Below are positions 1 to 8,888 of a DNA stretch of 64,000 bases, in pieces. Source of the DNA: Erythrobacter sp047872805 (GTDB lineage: Bacteria; Pseudomonadota; Alphaproteobacteria; Sphingomonadales; Sphingomonadaceae); the NCBI RefSeq assembly GCF_047872805.1, contig NZ_JBLQUK010000001.1, positions 434,001 to 498,000 on the forward strand, given 5' to 3'. How positions within the stretch are numbered: position 1 is the stretch's first letter; every line of letters starts with the position of its first letter. The notes under the pieces were generated by a model. That model saw nothing but the letters and a program-made list of their open reading frames with translations. It searched no databases and was not told the DNA's origin. The position numbers were made by a program, and so were the translations under genes.

Positions 1-553
1 GCGGGGCACGAATGCCAGCCAGCAATTGCCACGCCAGACCTGTGTCCGAATCGTTCCACACTCCGGGACCATTCGAATTCACGCGGCCATCAAAGTCGAC
101 GCGAGCAACACCGATACCGGCACCTGCAAATGCCTGAAGCCCGTCGTCCGAACCGAAGTCAAACAGACCGTTCAGCATAAAGCTAAGGGTATCAGTTTCA
201 CCAAGCGCGTCACGCGATCCGGTGAAAGTGTTGATACCGCCCGGTGCGTTAGCAGATGGGTTCAGCGCAAGGCCAGCGGTGCCAGCAAATACTTCTTCTA
301 GCTCCGCGGTGCGATAGCTGGCTTCTGCTTCGAGACGGAATCCGCCGAAATCATGGCCGACTACCCCACCAAAGTCGCCGCCCGAATCGTGATCAGCAAT
401 GGCATCGCCAGGATTGCCGTCCACATCAAAAGTGACGTCTTCGACCAGCATCACACCAGCATCGCCCTGGATATACCATTGGCCTTCACGGGCCATGGCG
501 GGCGCGGTGAGTGCGGTCGAAGCCATCGTCAAACCGATGACAAGTTTACGCAT
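1..553 (-). CDS. Outer-membrane beta-barrel protein (OmpA/P44-like), 3' part outside window
   Basis: The first 184 residues are visible and the gene runs off the left edge. The product starts MRKLVIGLTM with a Sec signal peptide cleaved after APAMA. Alternating polar/hydrophobic strands follow, with Gly/Asp-rich loops and a barrel-like segment WQLLAGIRAP at the edge. An AAGGGGA ribosome site precedes the ATG at 553. This resembles the N-terminal barrel of sphingomonad OmpA-family or P44/Msp2-type outer-membrane proteins. Whether an OmpA peptidoglycan-binding domain follows cannot be seen. It lies downstream of the GTA cluster on the same strand, after a 185-bp gap, and probably has its own promoter. 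Confidence 0.75.
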   Translation of the reverse strand, partial: MRKLVIGLTMASTALTAPAMAREGQWYIQGDAGVMLVEDVTFDVDGNPGDAIADHDSGGDFGGVVGHDFGGFRLEAEASYRTAELEEVFAGTAGLALNPSANAPGGINTFTGSRDALGETDTLSFMLNGLFDFGSDDGLQAFAGAGIGVARVDFDGRVNSNGPGVWNDSDTGLAWQLLAGIRAP

Positions 554-738
554 TCTAAAATTCCCCTTCTTTAGGTCTGAGGCGCTTCTTGTCTCTAACT
601 TCTCCCCCGGTGAGTGGCAAGCAATCAATGGTGCGGAACTGTTGCAAGAATGCCGCGATTGCCGGTTCTGCTTCCAAAAATTGCAACTGTTTGACAATGA
701 TTTTGAATAACTGGGAAATCGTGGTCAATTCTCGACCA

Positions 739-1197
739 TCAAGGATTCGCGAAAATCCCCATGTTCCTAAGAGCTTCGACCAAATCGTCCAAGGCCTGCC
801 TTGCTTCAGCATCAATCACGGCGCCGCCTGTTGGCCGCAGTGGTTCCGAGGCAATTTGCCAGCCAGAGTTGTAATGGAGGAACCGTCCTGCCTGACGGTC
901 AAACAATGTCATTCCAGATTGGGCACTGATATAGTGCCAAGTGCCGCCAATTCGTACGGCCACTTCATCTTCATGGCCTTCCCATTCTGCGGTTGCTTCG
1001 GCCTTGATCCGGTAGCTCACCCCTTCCGCAGGGTCTTGAGGCGGGGCTGACAACGATCCTTCGACACCCGATTGAAGCACAAAGTCGATCAATGTGAGGG
1101 ATTGGTTGATGAAGAACTCTTTTTGCGCCTGTCCAGGAAATAGGAGTGGCAAAGCAAAGCACGCAGTGGTCGATGGAAAGATTGACAACACAGCCAT
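739..1197 (-). CDS. DUF2793 protein, last gene of the GTA cluster
   Basis: 152 aa. The start at 1197 (MAVLSIFP) is chosen because GGAG lies just upstream; a longer frame to 1290 would overlap the g15 stop region. The segment LPLLFPGQAQKEFFINQSL is typical of DUF2793, a family found at the tail end of alphaproteobacterial GTAs and related phages, often as a tail-tip or fibre-like module. The gene starts 17 bp after the g15 stop, so it is probably co-transcribed. I infer a role in the distal tail or host contact. Confidence 0.8.
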   Translation of the reverse strand: MAVLSIFPSTTACFALPLLFPGQAQKEFFINQSLTLIDFVLQSGVEGSLSAPPQDPAEGVSYRIKAEATAEWEGHEDEVAVRIGGTWHYISAQSGMTLFDRQAGRFLHYNSGWQIASEPLRPTGGAVIDAEARQALDDLVEALRNMGIFANP

Positions 1198-1213
1198 TGA
1201 TGATCTCCGAATT

Positions 1214-3394
1214 TCAGGTGATGGTGATAAGATGCAGGGGGCTGGATTGGCCGTAGGTCCCCGATTGCCGAACCCAAAGCGATCCGGCACCGAACTGAGT
1301 CAAGAGATCAGATCTTTCCGCAGACGAAATCAGAAAATTCGCCGTTGATAGGGTCCAAACTGCAAATGCGGTGTCTTCTGCGCCAAAACTGATGGTGTAT
1401 GATTCGTGTTCTTCGACGATCGGCACCTCAATCCCGTCCGGCCAGGTCCATTGCCCGCGCGCCCTACGAGTCCAGCAGAGGCGCCAGGATCCGTCTGGCA
1501 GCACGTCGGCGCGTGGATGAACGGGACGCGGCGGGCGGCGTGACAGGCCAACATTTTGCAAGCTGGCATAAACAGGCACTGTGTCGCCCCGACCGATAGC
1601 GGCAATTCTGGTGCCCGCAGCAGATGGCACCAGCGAATTATCTAGCGCCGTCAGGCTGTCATCGATCAATACCGCCAGCGTTCCGGCTGTATGGCCAAGG
1701 GCTGCAGCATCCTCCGTCCCCGCCCTGCCGCGCAGCAGCCCGCTGAGCCGCCATCTGTTTGCGCCAAGCGGTTCCGCATTAAGGAATTGCAAGAGTTCGC
1801 CGCCCAGCATCAACCTGTTCTGGCCCATCGCAATGCCGGTCATATCGGTGCTGCTGAAAGAAAGGCTTTCATCCGGCAAATCGATGTCAAAGGCGGCAGA
1901 TGTTTCGATCAAGGTTGAAGGCGATCCGCCAAGCGGGGCGGCCAGCGTGCCAAAAATCGAGCGGACACCATCAGTAGAGCCAATGCCAACAAGCGCCGAG
2001 CCCTGCTCAATGAACAGTGCAGCACCTCGCCATCCGGCGGAATTCGCAGTTGCTGCTGCAAAGATTGCCGGGTTGGTGGTATCGGCAGTGCCGCTGGGGG
2101 GAGTTTCGAGCGCGGTAAGCAGGGTCGCTGGCGCAGCAAGATCGACAGGGGTGTTTGCCGCACCGGCATCGCTTGGCACGATTGTGCCCAGTTCAGGTGC
2201 AAGCCGTTCAAGGCCAAGCTCGATCCCGCGGTCGAACCATTCCCAACTTTTAACCAGCCAGTACCCGCTTGTCTCCGGCACCCTTACCACGCTGCCAGGG
2301 CCAATCTTCGGATCGAGCGTGCCGATCCGCCAGACCACCTGTTCCTCGTGCCAGCGTGACCTATGGGCGTTGGAGTTGGCCAGCTGGCGCGCCCCTTGCG
2401 CGGTCATCGCTGCAGGAAGGTCAACAATAGATTCGCGCCCATCGGCTCGCATGCCAAGCGCCCTCTGCACGCCAGGTTGATAATCGCGCCCTTCGTCATA
2501 GTAGCGCAGCGCAAGGGGTTGGCGGTCAACCCTGCCGCTGCGCTTTTTATGTTTCGTATCAGCATCTTCGCTGTCCCGCTGCGACAGTTGTTCGGGCAAG
2601 GTGGGAACATCTGATGGGAGCGCGGATGTTGACGCAAATTGCAAGCCATCGGCGGTGGTCACGCAGCTAAGTGGGAAAACGCGGTCGATGGCCGCGAGCG
2701 AAGAGCCAATCGCCCCGCCTTCATCCGAGAACCCGCGCGCATTCTCCAGCACGATGTCTCCGGACACATTCATGCTATGTGGCACAAGCTGACCAAGCGA
2801 CACTTCTGTGTCCTGCGGCGCAAAGACTTCAAAGGTCAGCGCCGGTATCCGGTTGCCAAAGTCACCCAATTGCAGGTCTTCGAACACCGCATAGGCGCAG
2901 TCGCGAAAGGCGGGCGCTTCATTGCCTCGGTCTGCGGCGATCAGTGGGTCAATCGCGTCATCCCCTTTGCCGCAATAGGTTCGCATGATGCCTTCGACCT
3001 TGAGATCGCCACTTGCCCCGCGCAGCAAATTTCCATCAGCCCAGATCCTGCCAATCCGGTCGATTGGCGTGCTTGAAAGGGCGACGGCAAATGACGCGGA
3101 GTAGGAGAAGGTCTTGGTCGAAGGCTTGCCTTTTCCGCCGCCTTGCCGCGAAGTCGATTCGATCAGTTCGGTCGACCAGATGACCGTTCCGGCAACGCGC
3201 ATCCTGCCAAATTGGCGGGGTATGGGCTGGCCATAGCTTGACGTCGTGACCGACAATTCACGCAGCCGAGGACCTTCACGTGAACCGCCTCCGAAGATCG
3301 CAGCATCTGTCTGCCTGCCGATGAATGCGCCAATTGCCCCGCCGATTGGCCCGCCGATGGCAGTGCCAACAGCGGTAAGAATTAGAGTGGCCAA
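1214..3394 (-). CDS. GTA g15-type tail tip / host-specificity protein (short form)
   Basis: 726 aa. The N-terminus (MATLILTAVGTAIGGPIGGAIG) and the following IPRQFGRMRVAGTVIWST segment match the start of RcGTA gp15, the central tail-fibre and baseplate protein. The Rhodobacter protein is about 1300 aa and carries an internal TIM-barrel-like domain. This one goes straight to the phage-tail domain, with a repetitive beta-rich C-terminal half (SGLLRGRAGTEDAAALGH). The start codon is TTG at 3394 with AGAGGAAAG upstream. It lies 21 bp after g14. Confidence 0.88.
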   Translation of the reverse strand: MATLILTAVGTAIGGPIGGAIGAFIGRQTDAAIFGGGSREGPRLRELSVTTSSYGQPIPRQFGRMRVAGTVIWSTELIESTSRQGGGKGKPSTKTFSYSASFAVALSSTPIDRIGRIWADGNLLRGASGDLKVEGIMRTYCGKGDDAIDPLIAADRGNEAPAFRDCAYAVFEDLQLGDFGNRIPALTFEVFAPQDTEVSLGQLVPHSMNVSGDIVLENARGFSDEGGAIGSSLAAIDRVFPLSCVTTADGLQFASTSALPSDVPTLPEQLSQRDSEDADTKHKKRSGRVDRQPLALRYYDEGRDYQPGVQRALGMRADGRESIVDLPAAMTAQGARQLANSNAHRSRWHEEQVVWRIGTLDPKIGPGSVVRVPETSGYWLVKSWEWFDRGIELGLERLAPELGTIVPSDAGAANTPVDLAAPATLLTALETPPSGTADTTNPAIFAAATANSAGWRGAALFIEQGSALVGIGSTDGVRSIFGTLAAPLGGSPSTLIETSAAFDIDLPDESLSFSSTDMTGIAMGQNRLMLGGELLQFLNAEPLGANRWRLSGLLRGRAGTEDAAALGHTAGTLAVLIDDSLTALDNSLVPSAAGTRIAAIGRGDTVPVYASLQNVGLSRRPPRPVHPRADVLPDGSWRLCWTRRARGQWTWPDGIEVPIVEEHESYTISFGAEDTAFAVWTLSTANFLISSAERSDLLTQFGAGSLWVRQSGTYGQSSPLHLITIT

Positions 3395-3414
3395 AAGACT
3401 TTCCTCTCGCTTGT

Positions 3415-3828
3415 TTAGGGTAATCGCCAGTGAGCCAGGGGGGCATCGGGGAAGGCGATAGGTTGGCGCACCACCCGCCGGAGTCCGGCATGTGCGTGGA
3501 TGCCAGTATTGCCGTTTTCGGCCACAATGAGATGCTGTTGCCCTGGGCCAGGCTGGACCATTACAACATCGCCCGGAGCAATTCGGCCCTTGACCTGTTC
3601 AAACCCCGCGACTTCAGCGAACCCGAACCAAGCTTCGGGGGCAGTGTTGCGCAATCCGTAGCCCTGTGGAGCGGCCAGTCTGTGCCCCATCGCGGCCAAG
3701 CTTGCATGGACAAGACCGACGCAATCGAGGCCTCGCGCTGGTTCTCGCCCGAACAGGCGGAATGGCACGCCCACAAATCCTGCTGCGGCTTCGGCCAGCC
3801 TTTGACCTTGAGCCCTTTCGCGCCTCAT
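3415..3828 (-). CDS. GTA g14 NlpC/P60 family cell-wall peptidase
   Basis: 137 aa. It is an NlpC/P60-fold peptidase of the GTA tail. The catalytic Cys36 sits in GLDCVGL, and a histidine cluster (GIHAHAG) and a PGDVV turn occur where the fold needs them. In RcGTA the equivalent protein is thought to open the recipient peptidoglycan during DNA delivery. The start overlaps the g13 stop by 4 bp, which implies translational coupling. Confidence 0.88.
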   Translation of the reverse strand: MRRERAQGQRLAEAAAGFVGVPFRLFGREPARGLDCVGLVHASLAAMGHRLAAPQGYGLRNTAPEAWFGFAEVAGFEQVKGRIAPGDVVMVQPGPGQQHLIVAENGNTGIHAHAGLRRVVRQPIAFPDAPLAHWRLP

Positions 3829-4643
3829 CCTGCGCCTTGCCCATAGCGGGCGAGCAGATCATTGCCGGGGAGGAATGGCTCGCCGCGAAAATTGATCGCA
3901 TTGCCAAACCGGCCCGAGCATGTTGCCAAAGTGTGATCGCACCCCTCGCGCAATTCAGCGGGCGTGCCTATGGATGTCTGGTCGCTTAGAGGCCGGTCGA
4001 GGGTCAGCCATCCGCCATTTGCGCTCAGGATACCGAACGCCATTCCGGTTTGCGGCCCGTCCAGAAATCGTACCTGCCCATCAATATAGTTTGCGCTCGG
4101 CAAACCATCAAAGCTCACCCTGTTCAGGTCAGCGTCGAATGCGGCGAGATTAACCCGCTGCGTAAACCTGATCGCTGACAAGCCGCAGCCGCGTCCGCAG
4201 AACACGGCCCGGCAGGTCGGACTGGTGCGCGGGACAAGGTCCTGTTCGAGGATTGCCTTTGCTGATCTAAGCTCAGCGGAAAAACCGCGGCGGTCGTCTT
4301 CGATCCGTCCCAAGGTTCCTGAATAGATCGCATAGCTATCGAATGCCTGCCAATCCACGATGCCAATCTCGATGCTTGCCTGATCGAACAGGCCGGATTC
4401 AAGATCGGTAGCGCGGATCGAATCGTGGCTTAGCGTGCCGTCTACGCCCGCGCTGTCTTCTGACAGGTCCGATGTCATGCGAATGGCGGCAGGTACCATC
4501 CCTGGCGCAGCCCGGTGCCTGATCCCGCCGAACACTAGGTCACGGTCGTGGCTGGTAAAGCCGATGACAATCCCGTCGCGTCGGAATATCCGCCAATAGG
4601 TCGCTGCCGTATCGAGTTCCCGGTCAAAGAACACGCGCATCAC
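3825..4643 (-). CDS. GTA g13 baseplate hub protein (DUF2163)
   Basis: 272 aa, the usual family length. The start MMRVFFDRELDTAATYWRIF and the central YSGTLGRIEDD region match DUF2163, GTA gp13. Four cysteines lie close together in two clusters (CRAVFCGRGCG near 145-155, GCDHTLATC near 235-243). The RcGTA particle structure reported an iron-sulfur cluster in the baseplate hub, and these cysteines are the natural ligands here. It overlaps g12 and g14 by 4 bp each. Confidence 0.88.
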   Translation of the reverse strand: MMRVFFDRELDTAATYWRIFRRDGIVIGFTSHDRDLVFGGIRHRAAPGMVPAAIRMTSDLSEDSAGVDGTLSHDSIRATDLESGLFDQASIEIGIVDWQAFDSYAIYSGTLGRIEDDRRGFSAELRSAKAILEQDLVPRTSPTCRAVFCGRGCGLSAIRFTQRVNLAAFDADLNRVSFDGLPSANYIDGQVRFLDGPQTGMAFGILSANGGWLTLDRPLSDQTSIGTPAELREGCDHTLATCSGRFGNAINFRGEPFLPGNDLLARYGQGAG

Positions 4644-6961
4644 AGTTCCTCTCTGATCTCAATCAATGGGATGCTTGGCGCTTCGCCCGCGTCGAAATTG
4701 ACGCCCGAGATGTCAATGCGGTCCTCGGCGAAGCGCACCGGCACGTCGAAGAGAAATCCCGCCCGGACCTCGGCTCCGTCCGGAGGTGCCTGTGTCAGGG
4801 TTAGCAGACCTTTTGAACCAATCGTCCAGTCCAGCACCGGATTGCCATCAACGCTTACCAGCAATGTTTCGGTGCGCGGGCGGGTGATGGGACGCTTCTG
4901 GGGGTCTGCGCCGGCGCCATAGGATTTGACCAGCTGAAAATCGGCGCGTTGACCGTCGCCAATGCCGATCAATTGGTCGAGCATCGTCGGTGAGTCTGTC
5001 ATTCCATTCGAGCTGTGATCGAAAGGGTCGCTGATCCGGAAACCGATTGCTGCACCTCTTCGGGCGCGGAAGAACGAGATTAGCTCCGACAGCTCGCTTT
5101 CAGAACGGATGCCGGGACCGACATCGAAATGCACGCGCGCATCGGACCACAGCGAATTGCGCCGCTCATGCCCAGAGGCGGTGACCGAAATCGAGGTCGA
5201 GAATTCCGGTGCGACAGCGGTGCTGCGGCCAAGCGGAAAGGGGTAGAGAACGTCGTCAAAGGCTTCCATCGGGTCCTCTCCGATTGAGGGCAGGCGGGTA
5301 TATCCGTCGCGGTTGATCTGGGGCTGGGCCCAGACATATCGGCGGGCGATCGACCGTCGGGCCGCCTCGTCAATCCCTGCATCGATCCGGGCCCAGAACT
5401 GCTCCGCATTGGCGGGATCGAGCACAAACCCGGCGAGGTAGTCCTGCTCTTGAACCGGATATGACAGCCGGGCATCGACAAAGGCGTATGCGGCACGGCG
5501 AAGCGCATCGAACCCGCCAGTCAGCCAGTCGTAATCTTCGAGTTGCAGCCGGTCGAAAGCGGGCATTGCCCATTCGGCGGGCAAATTTGCACGGTACAAT
5601 TCGGGCATTTGCGGATTGAGGACTGTAGGCGTGAAAGCAAGCAGCAAGACCTCGGCAAGCCCGCCCGACGCTGCACGAATGGCAGCGGTCAATTCGGCGG
5701 TCGATTGCGCCAGCAGCGCGCCCGCCTGATCGAGAAGGGCAATTTTATCAGCGCCAAGCGGCAGACGCAGATCGTCAATTTCCGGCGGCGCCCCGCCAAA
5801 GGCGGCGCGTGCTGCGTCGTCATAGAGATAAATTTCACCCTCTGCATTGGTCCACCACCATGGTTCGCCAATCTGCATTCGGACCGGCTGTCCTGACAAT
5901 TCCAGCAGGGTAACGAATCTCAGGGCGCTGACCCTGAGCCACGCCATCGCCTCAATATTCACCGGAGAAAGCAGAGTTGATGGCGGCACCCAACCGGTCA
6001 GGGCTTGCGTGCCATCAGCCTTGCGCTGCTTCCATGGTTCCGGGCAATAGGCGTCAAACAGCTCGTATGAAATCGAAGCGATCACTTCGAATTCATTGGC
6101 GTGGGCGATATCGAAAAAGTTCCGGTGCCACTCTGCTGCGGGCTGGCAAAGCTCACCGACTGTCGCCGCGAGCAGCGCCGCGCCTTGCCGGGAGAGCCGC
6201 ATGAAATGGCTCATCCCGACGTAATGGACCAGGTCGGTGCGATAGCCCAAACCAACTGCCCCGCGCAGCAACCTTGCAGGGGTCTGATTGTAACCGTCAT
6301 CATAGGCGGTGGCGATGCGCTCCCCATGGATGGGCAGTCGCACGTCACCGATTTCAAGCATCCCATGCGCGCCGTCAGTGGTGATACGAGAAATCGTCAC
6401 CCGGCCATTGAAACGCTGGGGCAAAGGCAACTCGCTCCCAGGAACATAGTCCGGGGCGACCAGCGAGATGAACATGCGGTCAATGTCGCCTGCGAAGATC
6501 GGTGTGCCGGGTAATGCAAAGCCGCTTTCGAGCTGCGAAAACGGCAAGGAAATGGCCGCATCGGTGGCTGTGCCGACCGCGTAATTCCACAGCCTGACAA
6601 ACCAGGTCTGTGGATTACCAGCAGCATCGCGTCCTTCGATGGTCAGCGTCGGCCCATTGACCGCATCAAGAGCAATCACGCCTTCGGACTGCCAGTGAAA
6701 ATTCAGAATGGTGTTGGAGTAATCGCGGATCGTTTCATAGGCGAGCAGTGGGTGGTCCAGACTGTCCACACTATCCCAGATCAGACCGACCAGTTCGCCT
6801 TGGTGATGCAGTTCGACGTCGATCTGCATGCTATCTGCGCCAGTCGCTATGACCGAGGCCATCGCCGGGCGCGGAAAATTCACGGTCCAGAAACGCGGGT
6901 CGAAGCGCTGGATAAAACTCGATTCCTGTGCGCGGCGTTCGCGCGTTAGCCAAAATGCCAT
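4640..6961 (-). CDS. GTA g12-type DUF2460 protein with large N-terminal extension
   Basis: 773 aa. The last ~200 residues (from EFSTSISVTASGHERRNSLW through FFRARRGAAIGFRISDPFDH) are the DUF2460 distal-tail domain, which is the whole ~210-aa protein in Rhodobacter GTA. About 560 extra residues precede it. Residues ~260-520 contain Trp/Asp/Glu-rich, glycosidase-like stretches (SYELFDAYCPEPWKQRKADG, GEPWWWTNAEGEIYLYDD) that suggest a TIM-barrel fold like phage non-contractile tail-sheath/TipB-type modules. That fold is an inference. It starts 17 bp after g11. Confidence 0.82.
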   Translation of the reverse strand: MAFWLTRERRAQESSFIQRFDPRFWTVNFPRPAMASVIATGADSMQIDVELHHQGELVGLIWDSVDSLDHPLLAYETIRDYSNTILNFHWQSEGVIALDAVNGPTLTIEGRDAAGNPQTWFVRLWNYAVGTATDAAISLPFSQLESGFALPGTPIFAGDIDRMFISLVAPDYVPGSELPLPQRFNGRVTISRITTDGAHGMLEIGDVRLPIHGERIATAYDDGYNQTPARLLRGAVGLGYRTDLVHYVGMSHFMRLSRQGAALLAATVGELCQPAAEWHRNFFDIAHANEFEVIASISYELFDAYCPEPWKQRKADGTQALTGWVPPSTLLSPVNIEAMAWLRVSALRFVTLLELSGQPVRMQIGEPWWWTNAEGEIYLYDDAARAAFGGAPPEIDDLRLPLGADKIALLDQAGALLAQSTAELTAAIRAASGGLAEVLLLAFTPTVLNPQMPELYRANLPAEWAMPAFDRLQLEDYDWLTGGFDALRRAAYAFVDARLSYPVQEQDYLAGFVLDPANAEQFWARIDAGIDEAARRSIARRYVWAQPQINRDGYTRLPSIGEDPMEAFDDVLYPFPLGRSTAVAPEFSTSISVTASGHERRNSLWSDARVHFDVGPGIRSESELSELISFFRARRGAAIGFRISDPFDHSSNGMTDSPTMLDQLIGIGDGQRADFQLVKSYGAGADPQKRPITRPRTETLLVSVDGNPVLDWTIGSKGLLTLTQAPPDGAEVRAGFLFDVPVRFAEDRIDISGVNFDAGEAPSIPLIEIREEL

Positions 6962-6978
6962 GGTCCGCGGTCCCTTCC

Positions 6979-7551
6979 TTAGCGTTCCTGGAGTGCGCGG
7001 CGCACGGCGCTGGCGACTTGGCGGGACGACCTCTGCATGGCAGTGGGCGCAGATGTTCCGCGCGGCGCGGCGAGTTGAATGGCGACTTTGACGTCACGGC
7101 CACCCGAGCCCGTTCCAGCATTGGGCGCAATCTTTCCCGCGCTTGTCGGAACGAACAATTCGGGGCCGTTTTCGCCCACTATATAACCGCGCCCGGGCGC
7201 TACCGGACCGCCTGTGGCGCGCCCGGGCAGGCCGAGCAGCGCCCCCAATGATTGGCCAATCAGCCCGCCGAACCCGGACTTTGATCCGCCAAGTGCAGAA
7301 CTGAGGCCAGAATTCAATGCATGCGCGGCAATCGAGTCCAGCGTGCTGAATGCGACCCGTTTGAGATCGTCAAATCCCAGACTGCCGCGCCTGAGCGCAG
7401 ACAGCAGACCGCGCTCCAAGACCGAGCCAGCCTTGCCAAAGCCATCCAGCAAGGATGTGTCCAGCGCCCCGCGCATGTTTTCAAGGTCGGCGTTGAAACC
7501 ATCGGTCGTCGCCCGAACCTCGATCACGAGTTCTTCGAATTTCTCATCCAT
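6979..7551 (-). CDS. GTA g11 short tail tape-measure protein
   Basis: 190 aa. The N-terminal half is helical (FNADLENMRGALDTSLLDGFG). A Gly/Ser-rich middle and the conserved C-terminal block RATGGPVAPGRGYIVGENG then PELFVP follow, as in tape-measure C-terminal segments. The small size fits the very short GTA tail. It overlaps the preceding chaperone gene by 8 bp. Confidence 0.88.
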   Translation of the reverse strand: MDEKFEELVIEVRATTDGFNADLENMRGALDTSLLDGFGKAGSVLERGLLSALRRGSLGFDDLKRVAFSTLDSIAAHALNSGLSSALGGSKSGFGGLIGQSLGALLGLPGRATGGPVAPGRGYIVGENGPELFVPTSAGKIAPNAGTGSGGRDVKVAIQLAAPRGTSAPTAMQRSSRQVASAVRRALQER

Positions 7552-7756
7552 GTCTATCGCGCTCCAGCATCTGGTCGATTAATTCGCGGCTAGGTCCGGC
7601 GGTCTTGTCCTCGGCCTCGGGATCGCAGATCGAACCCAGCAATTCCGCCGGTGTCGCTTGCCAGAATTCGCCCGGTCGCCATCCGAGCAGGCGCGCCGCG
7701 AGGCTCCGCCAGAATCGCACGGCCTCGCCAAAGGTCACGGGCCCTGAATTGTTCAT
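7544..7756 (-). CDS. GTA g10.1 tail assembly chaperone
   Basis: 70 aa. It contains the family signature LGWRPGEFWQATPAEL of small phage tail assembly chaperones (TAC, formerly DUF2376). These bind the tape-measure protein during tail assembly. Its position between g10 and g11, with a 4-bp overlap upstream and 8-bp downstream, is the standard GTA arrangement. Confidence 0.85.
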   Translation of the reverse strand: MNNSGPVTFGEAVRFWRSLAARLLGWRPGEFWQATPAELLGSICDPEAEDKTAGPSRELIDQMLERDRHG

Positions 7757-8067
7757 TTTTGCCCCTGCAGGACCTGCGCGAGCACTGCGCGCACCGGCTT
7801 GGTTGCGGCCACCAGGCCCAAATCGAGGACGGCTGAGCCCACATTCTCGCGGGACGGGCGGGGCTCATCGACAATGCAATGCCACAGCAATGCGGTGATT
7901 TCCGCGATCGTGATGCCGCCCTCCGACGCGCGTTCAACCAGCGCGAACAGCGAGCCCAGTTCCGCTTCGGCAGCAACAAGGTTTTCAAAACTTGGTCGCA
8001 GGCGGAGAACCCGCTCGCCATATGGCAACTCGGCCTCTCCGCGCATTGGATTGGCTGCGCGGCTCAT
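7753..8067 (-). CDS. GTA g10 family protein
   Basis: 104 aa. The start MSRAANPMRGEAELPYG and the middle RPSFENLVAAEAELGSLFALVERA match the GTA gp10 family, which is related to tail assembly chaperones. Its start overlaps the g9 stop by 4 bp. It probably acts in tail assembly with the 70-aa product encoded next. Confidence 0.87.
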   Translation of the reverse strand: MSRAANPMRGEAELPYGERVLRLRPSFENLVAAEAELGSLFALVERASEGGITIAEITALLWHCIVDEPRPSRENVGSAVLDLGLVAATKPVRAVLAQVLQGQK

Positions 8068-8471
8068 GCAGGCACAACCGGGCCGGAGCTTTCCAGCTGC
8101 AGCGTGTAATTGCGCTCGCCGTTGAAATCGCCGGAATAGTCGAGCCGCTGGACCAGAAAGCGTCCGCGCAGCCGCTCGCCGTCTTCAAACGACAATTCAT
8201 AATCGTCGATGGTCCCGGAAAGTGCATGAGTGCGCACCGAGCTTTCCGCCTGACTGCCAAGGAAGATTCCCGCCGCACTGACGGACACGGACCGCGTCCC
8301 AGCCCCGGACAGGAGATCGCGCCATCCACCCGATTCCTTGTGCGTGACGACGACGGCATCGCCATTGATCGACATTTGCGTGGTGCGCAGCCCGGCGACT
8401 GTTGCATAGGTCGGCGGCGCGCCGCCGTCGCCGATCTTGAGCAGGAAAGCGGACCCGTTTTGAGCAGGCAT
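8064..8471 (-). CDS. GTA g9 major tail tube protein (TP901-1 family)
   Basis: 135 aa. It starts MPAQNGSAFLLKIGDGG and includes ATVAGLRTTQMSINGDAVVV and HALSGTIDDYELSFEDGERL, the pattern of TP901-1-type tail tube proteins. The protein polymerises into the tail tube. GGAG precedes the ATG at 8471. Confidence 0.9.
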   Translation of the reverse strand: MPAQNGSAFLLKIGDGGAPPTYATVAGLRTTQMSINGDAVVVTHKESGGWRDLLSGAGTRSVSVSAAGIFLGSQAESSVRTHALSGTIDDYELSFEDGERLRGRFLVQRLDYSGDFNGERNYTLQLESSGPVVPA

Positions 8472-8491
8472 GATTTTTCTCCGTATTTGGT

Positions 8492-8884
8492 TCAGGATTG
8501 AGGGGCAAAAATGCGAAAGCGGAATTCGAGCAACGCGCCGCGAAGATGACCGGGGCGCTCCTCGCTGCGTGACCGCAGGAACCGGATCGAGGCGATCTCG
8601 AAGCCGGGATGGAACGGGGGCAGGCCCAGCACCCGGCGTTCGATCGCGCCCAGCAACGCGCCATCGCCGCCGGGTTCGTCGGAGCGGCTTTCAAGTTCCA
8701 AGGCGAGCCGCACCTCGCGCCCTACCCGGTCCTTGGTCCCCCAATCTGTGGAGGCGCTGGCGGCGATTCCCAGCCACGGGGCGCTGGCGCTTACCGGCGT
8801 TTCTTCTTCGATGGCGTTGATCTCCGCCAAGCCGGGATCGCCGCGCAGCCAATCGATCAGCGCAGCGCGAAGGAAGTTTTCCAT
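8492..8884 (-). CDS. GTA g8 tail terminator (DUF3168)
   Basis: 130 aa. It is a DUF3168 protein, the tail-terminator/completion family of siphophages and GTAs. It starts MENFLRAALIDWLRGDPGLA and contains ALELESRSDEPGGDGALLGA with a hydrophobic C-terminal strand FRFRIFAPQS. It sits between the small ORF at 8889-9053 and g9, as expected for g8. Confidence 0.85.
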   Translation of the reverse strand: MENFLRAALIDWLRGDPGLAEINAIEEETPVSASAPWLGIAASASTDWGTKDRVGREVRLALELESRSDEPGGDGALLGAIERRVLGLPPFHPGFEIASIRFLRSRSEERPGHLRGALLEFRFRIFAPQS

Positions 8885-8888
8885 GATT

